A stretch of DNA of 64,000 nt from Marinicella pacifica (GTDB taxonomy: Bacteria > Pseudomonadota > Gammaproteobacteria > Xanthomonadales > Marinicellaceae), in assembly GCF_014636635.1 (NCBI RefSeq), contig NZ_BMEO01000002.1, positions 186,001 through 250,000 of the forward strand, given 5' to 3'. The notes under the pieces were generated by a model, which made no database searches, was not told where the DNA came from, and saw only the letters and a list, made by a program, of their open reading frames with translations. The position numbers and the translations under genes were made by a program. Below are positions 63,578 through 64,000 of this stretch, one piece after another; the first letter of the stretch is position 1, and each line of letters opens with the position of its first letter.

Positions 63578-64000
63578 ATTTACGCGCCTTAAAAACAGTC
63601 TTTTTTAAAGAAGTGCTGGAAAACGCCCGCGATAAACGCACAGTCATGTCATCCATCGTGATGGGTGCATTGTTTGGGCCGATTTTGATGGTGATTATTA
63701 TGAACACCACCATTAAGATGCAACAGGACAAAGCCGAGCAAAAGTTAGAAGTACCGGTGATTAACCAAGCCGGTGCCGCGCACTTAATGGACTTTTTAAG
63801 TGCCCAAGATGTGACTTTACAAGAACTTAAAGGCAGTCCTGAAGAAGCGATTAAAAATAAAGATCATGATGTGGTGTTGGCCATTGCGGATGATTTTGCA
63901 GAAGATTTCAGTCAGGGCCGACCGGCCAAAGTGATGTTGTATCACGATGGTTCGGCCAAAGGTGCGGCCAAAGTCAGTGTAAATCGATTACGGTCTTTAC
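63574..64000 (+). CDS. natB: ABC-2 exporter permease, NatB-like, partial (runs off the window)
   Basis: The ATG overlaps the ATPase stop (ATGA), and the frame is open to the window end (142 residues visible). It starts with a soluble helix (RALKTVFFKEVLENARDKRT) and a first membrane helix (about 25-43, GALFGPILMVIIMN), then a periplasmic domain, as in NatB/CcmB-type ABC-2 permeases with an N-terminal DKRT motif. It should form the Na+ or other exporter with the NatA-like ATPase. Confidence 0.85.
   Translation, partial: MNLRALKTVFFKEVLENARDKRTVMSSIVMGALFGPILMVIIMNTTIKMQQDKAEQKLEVPVINQAGAAHLMDFLSAQDVTLQELKGSPEEAIKNKDHDVVLAIADDFAEDFSQGRPAKVMLYHDGSAKGAAKVSVNRLRSL

Noticed and set aside
1-64000. 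CRISPR array, tRNA or rRNA genes, prophage, integron
   Set aside because: No regularly spaced repeats, no cloverleaf or rRNA motifs and no phage or integrase genes were seen by eye.

Overview
The window reads as chromosome of a Gram-negative gammaproteobacterium. Supporting signs are a gene order with rhodanese, secB and gpsA together, an EnvC divisome activator, lipoproteins with classical lipoboxes, RND efflux, a complete cbb3 oxidase cluster with an FNR-type regulator, rho, yheS, rmuC and yebC. A TPR-sulfotransferase and a secreted protein with a C-terminal IPTL/PEP-CTERM-like anchor point to an aquatic lineage such as Marinicella or relatives. That lineage is an inference, not shown. No rRNA, tRNA, CRISPR array, phage or intact insertion sequence was seen; almost every gene is intact.

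Layout. 1-9.8 kb: tail of a glycosyltransferase, an htrA-msrB pair, pyrF, an RND adaptor/pump pair, rmuC and a SRPBCC+GyrI protein. 9.8-20 kb: rhodanese-secB-gpsA, envC, a secreted methyltransferase, an isoaspartyl peptidase, slyD-like FKBP, yebC, dodecin and an ACE-family (M2) lipoprotein peptidase, separated by clear terminators. 20-29 kb: a Tyr-rich lipoprotein, a DUF4389 protein, a small-protein/SDR/aldehyde dehydrogenase cassette, gor, sufT and an acyl-CoA synthetase. 29-36 kb: a tightly coupled MoxR-DUF58-DUF4381-BatA-BatB/C-BatD operon. 36-42 kb: accessory genes, namely a TPR membrane protein, an orphan secreted protein, a TPR-sulfotransferase and the CTERM-like protein. 41.7-46.7 kb: an ABC export operon (ATPase, three different HlyD-type adaptors, MacB-type permease) with four 4-nt overlaps. 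46.8-47.1 kb: a 235-bp element with 22-bp terminal inverted repeats. 47-56 kb: the ccoNOQP / orf105 / ccoGHIS / TauE-SafE cbb3 oxidase cluster, diverging from an FNR-like regulator across a perfect FNR-type palindrome. 56-64 kb: trxA, rho, a glycosyltransferase, yheS, an S33 peptidase and the start of a NatAB-type ABC exporter.

The cbb3 region forms a full respiratory module: structural subunits, copper loading (CcoI, CcoG), assembly factors (CcoS, an unusually short CcoH) and its probable oxygen-sensing regulator. The most unusual items are: (i) the CTERM-like gene, whose natural start codon and ribosome site are one base out of frame because of a ten-A tract right after the start, a candidate for phase variation or transcriptional slippage; (ii) the MITE-like folded element; (iii) the three-adaptor ABC exporter; (iv) a CcoH without its periplasmic domain and a long intercistronic stem-loop in the cco operon; (v) an SDR lacking the catalytic Tyr/Lys beside an ALDH8-like dehydrogenase; (vi) a Tyr-rich/Arg-Ser-rich lipoprotein. 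I found no whole system that I can firmly call undescribed.
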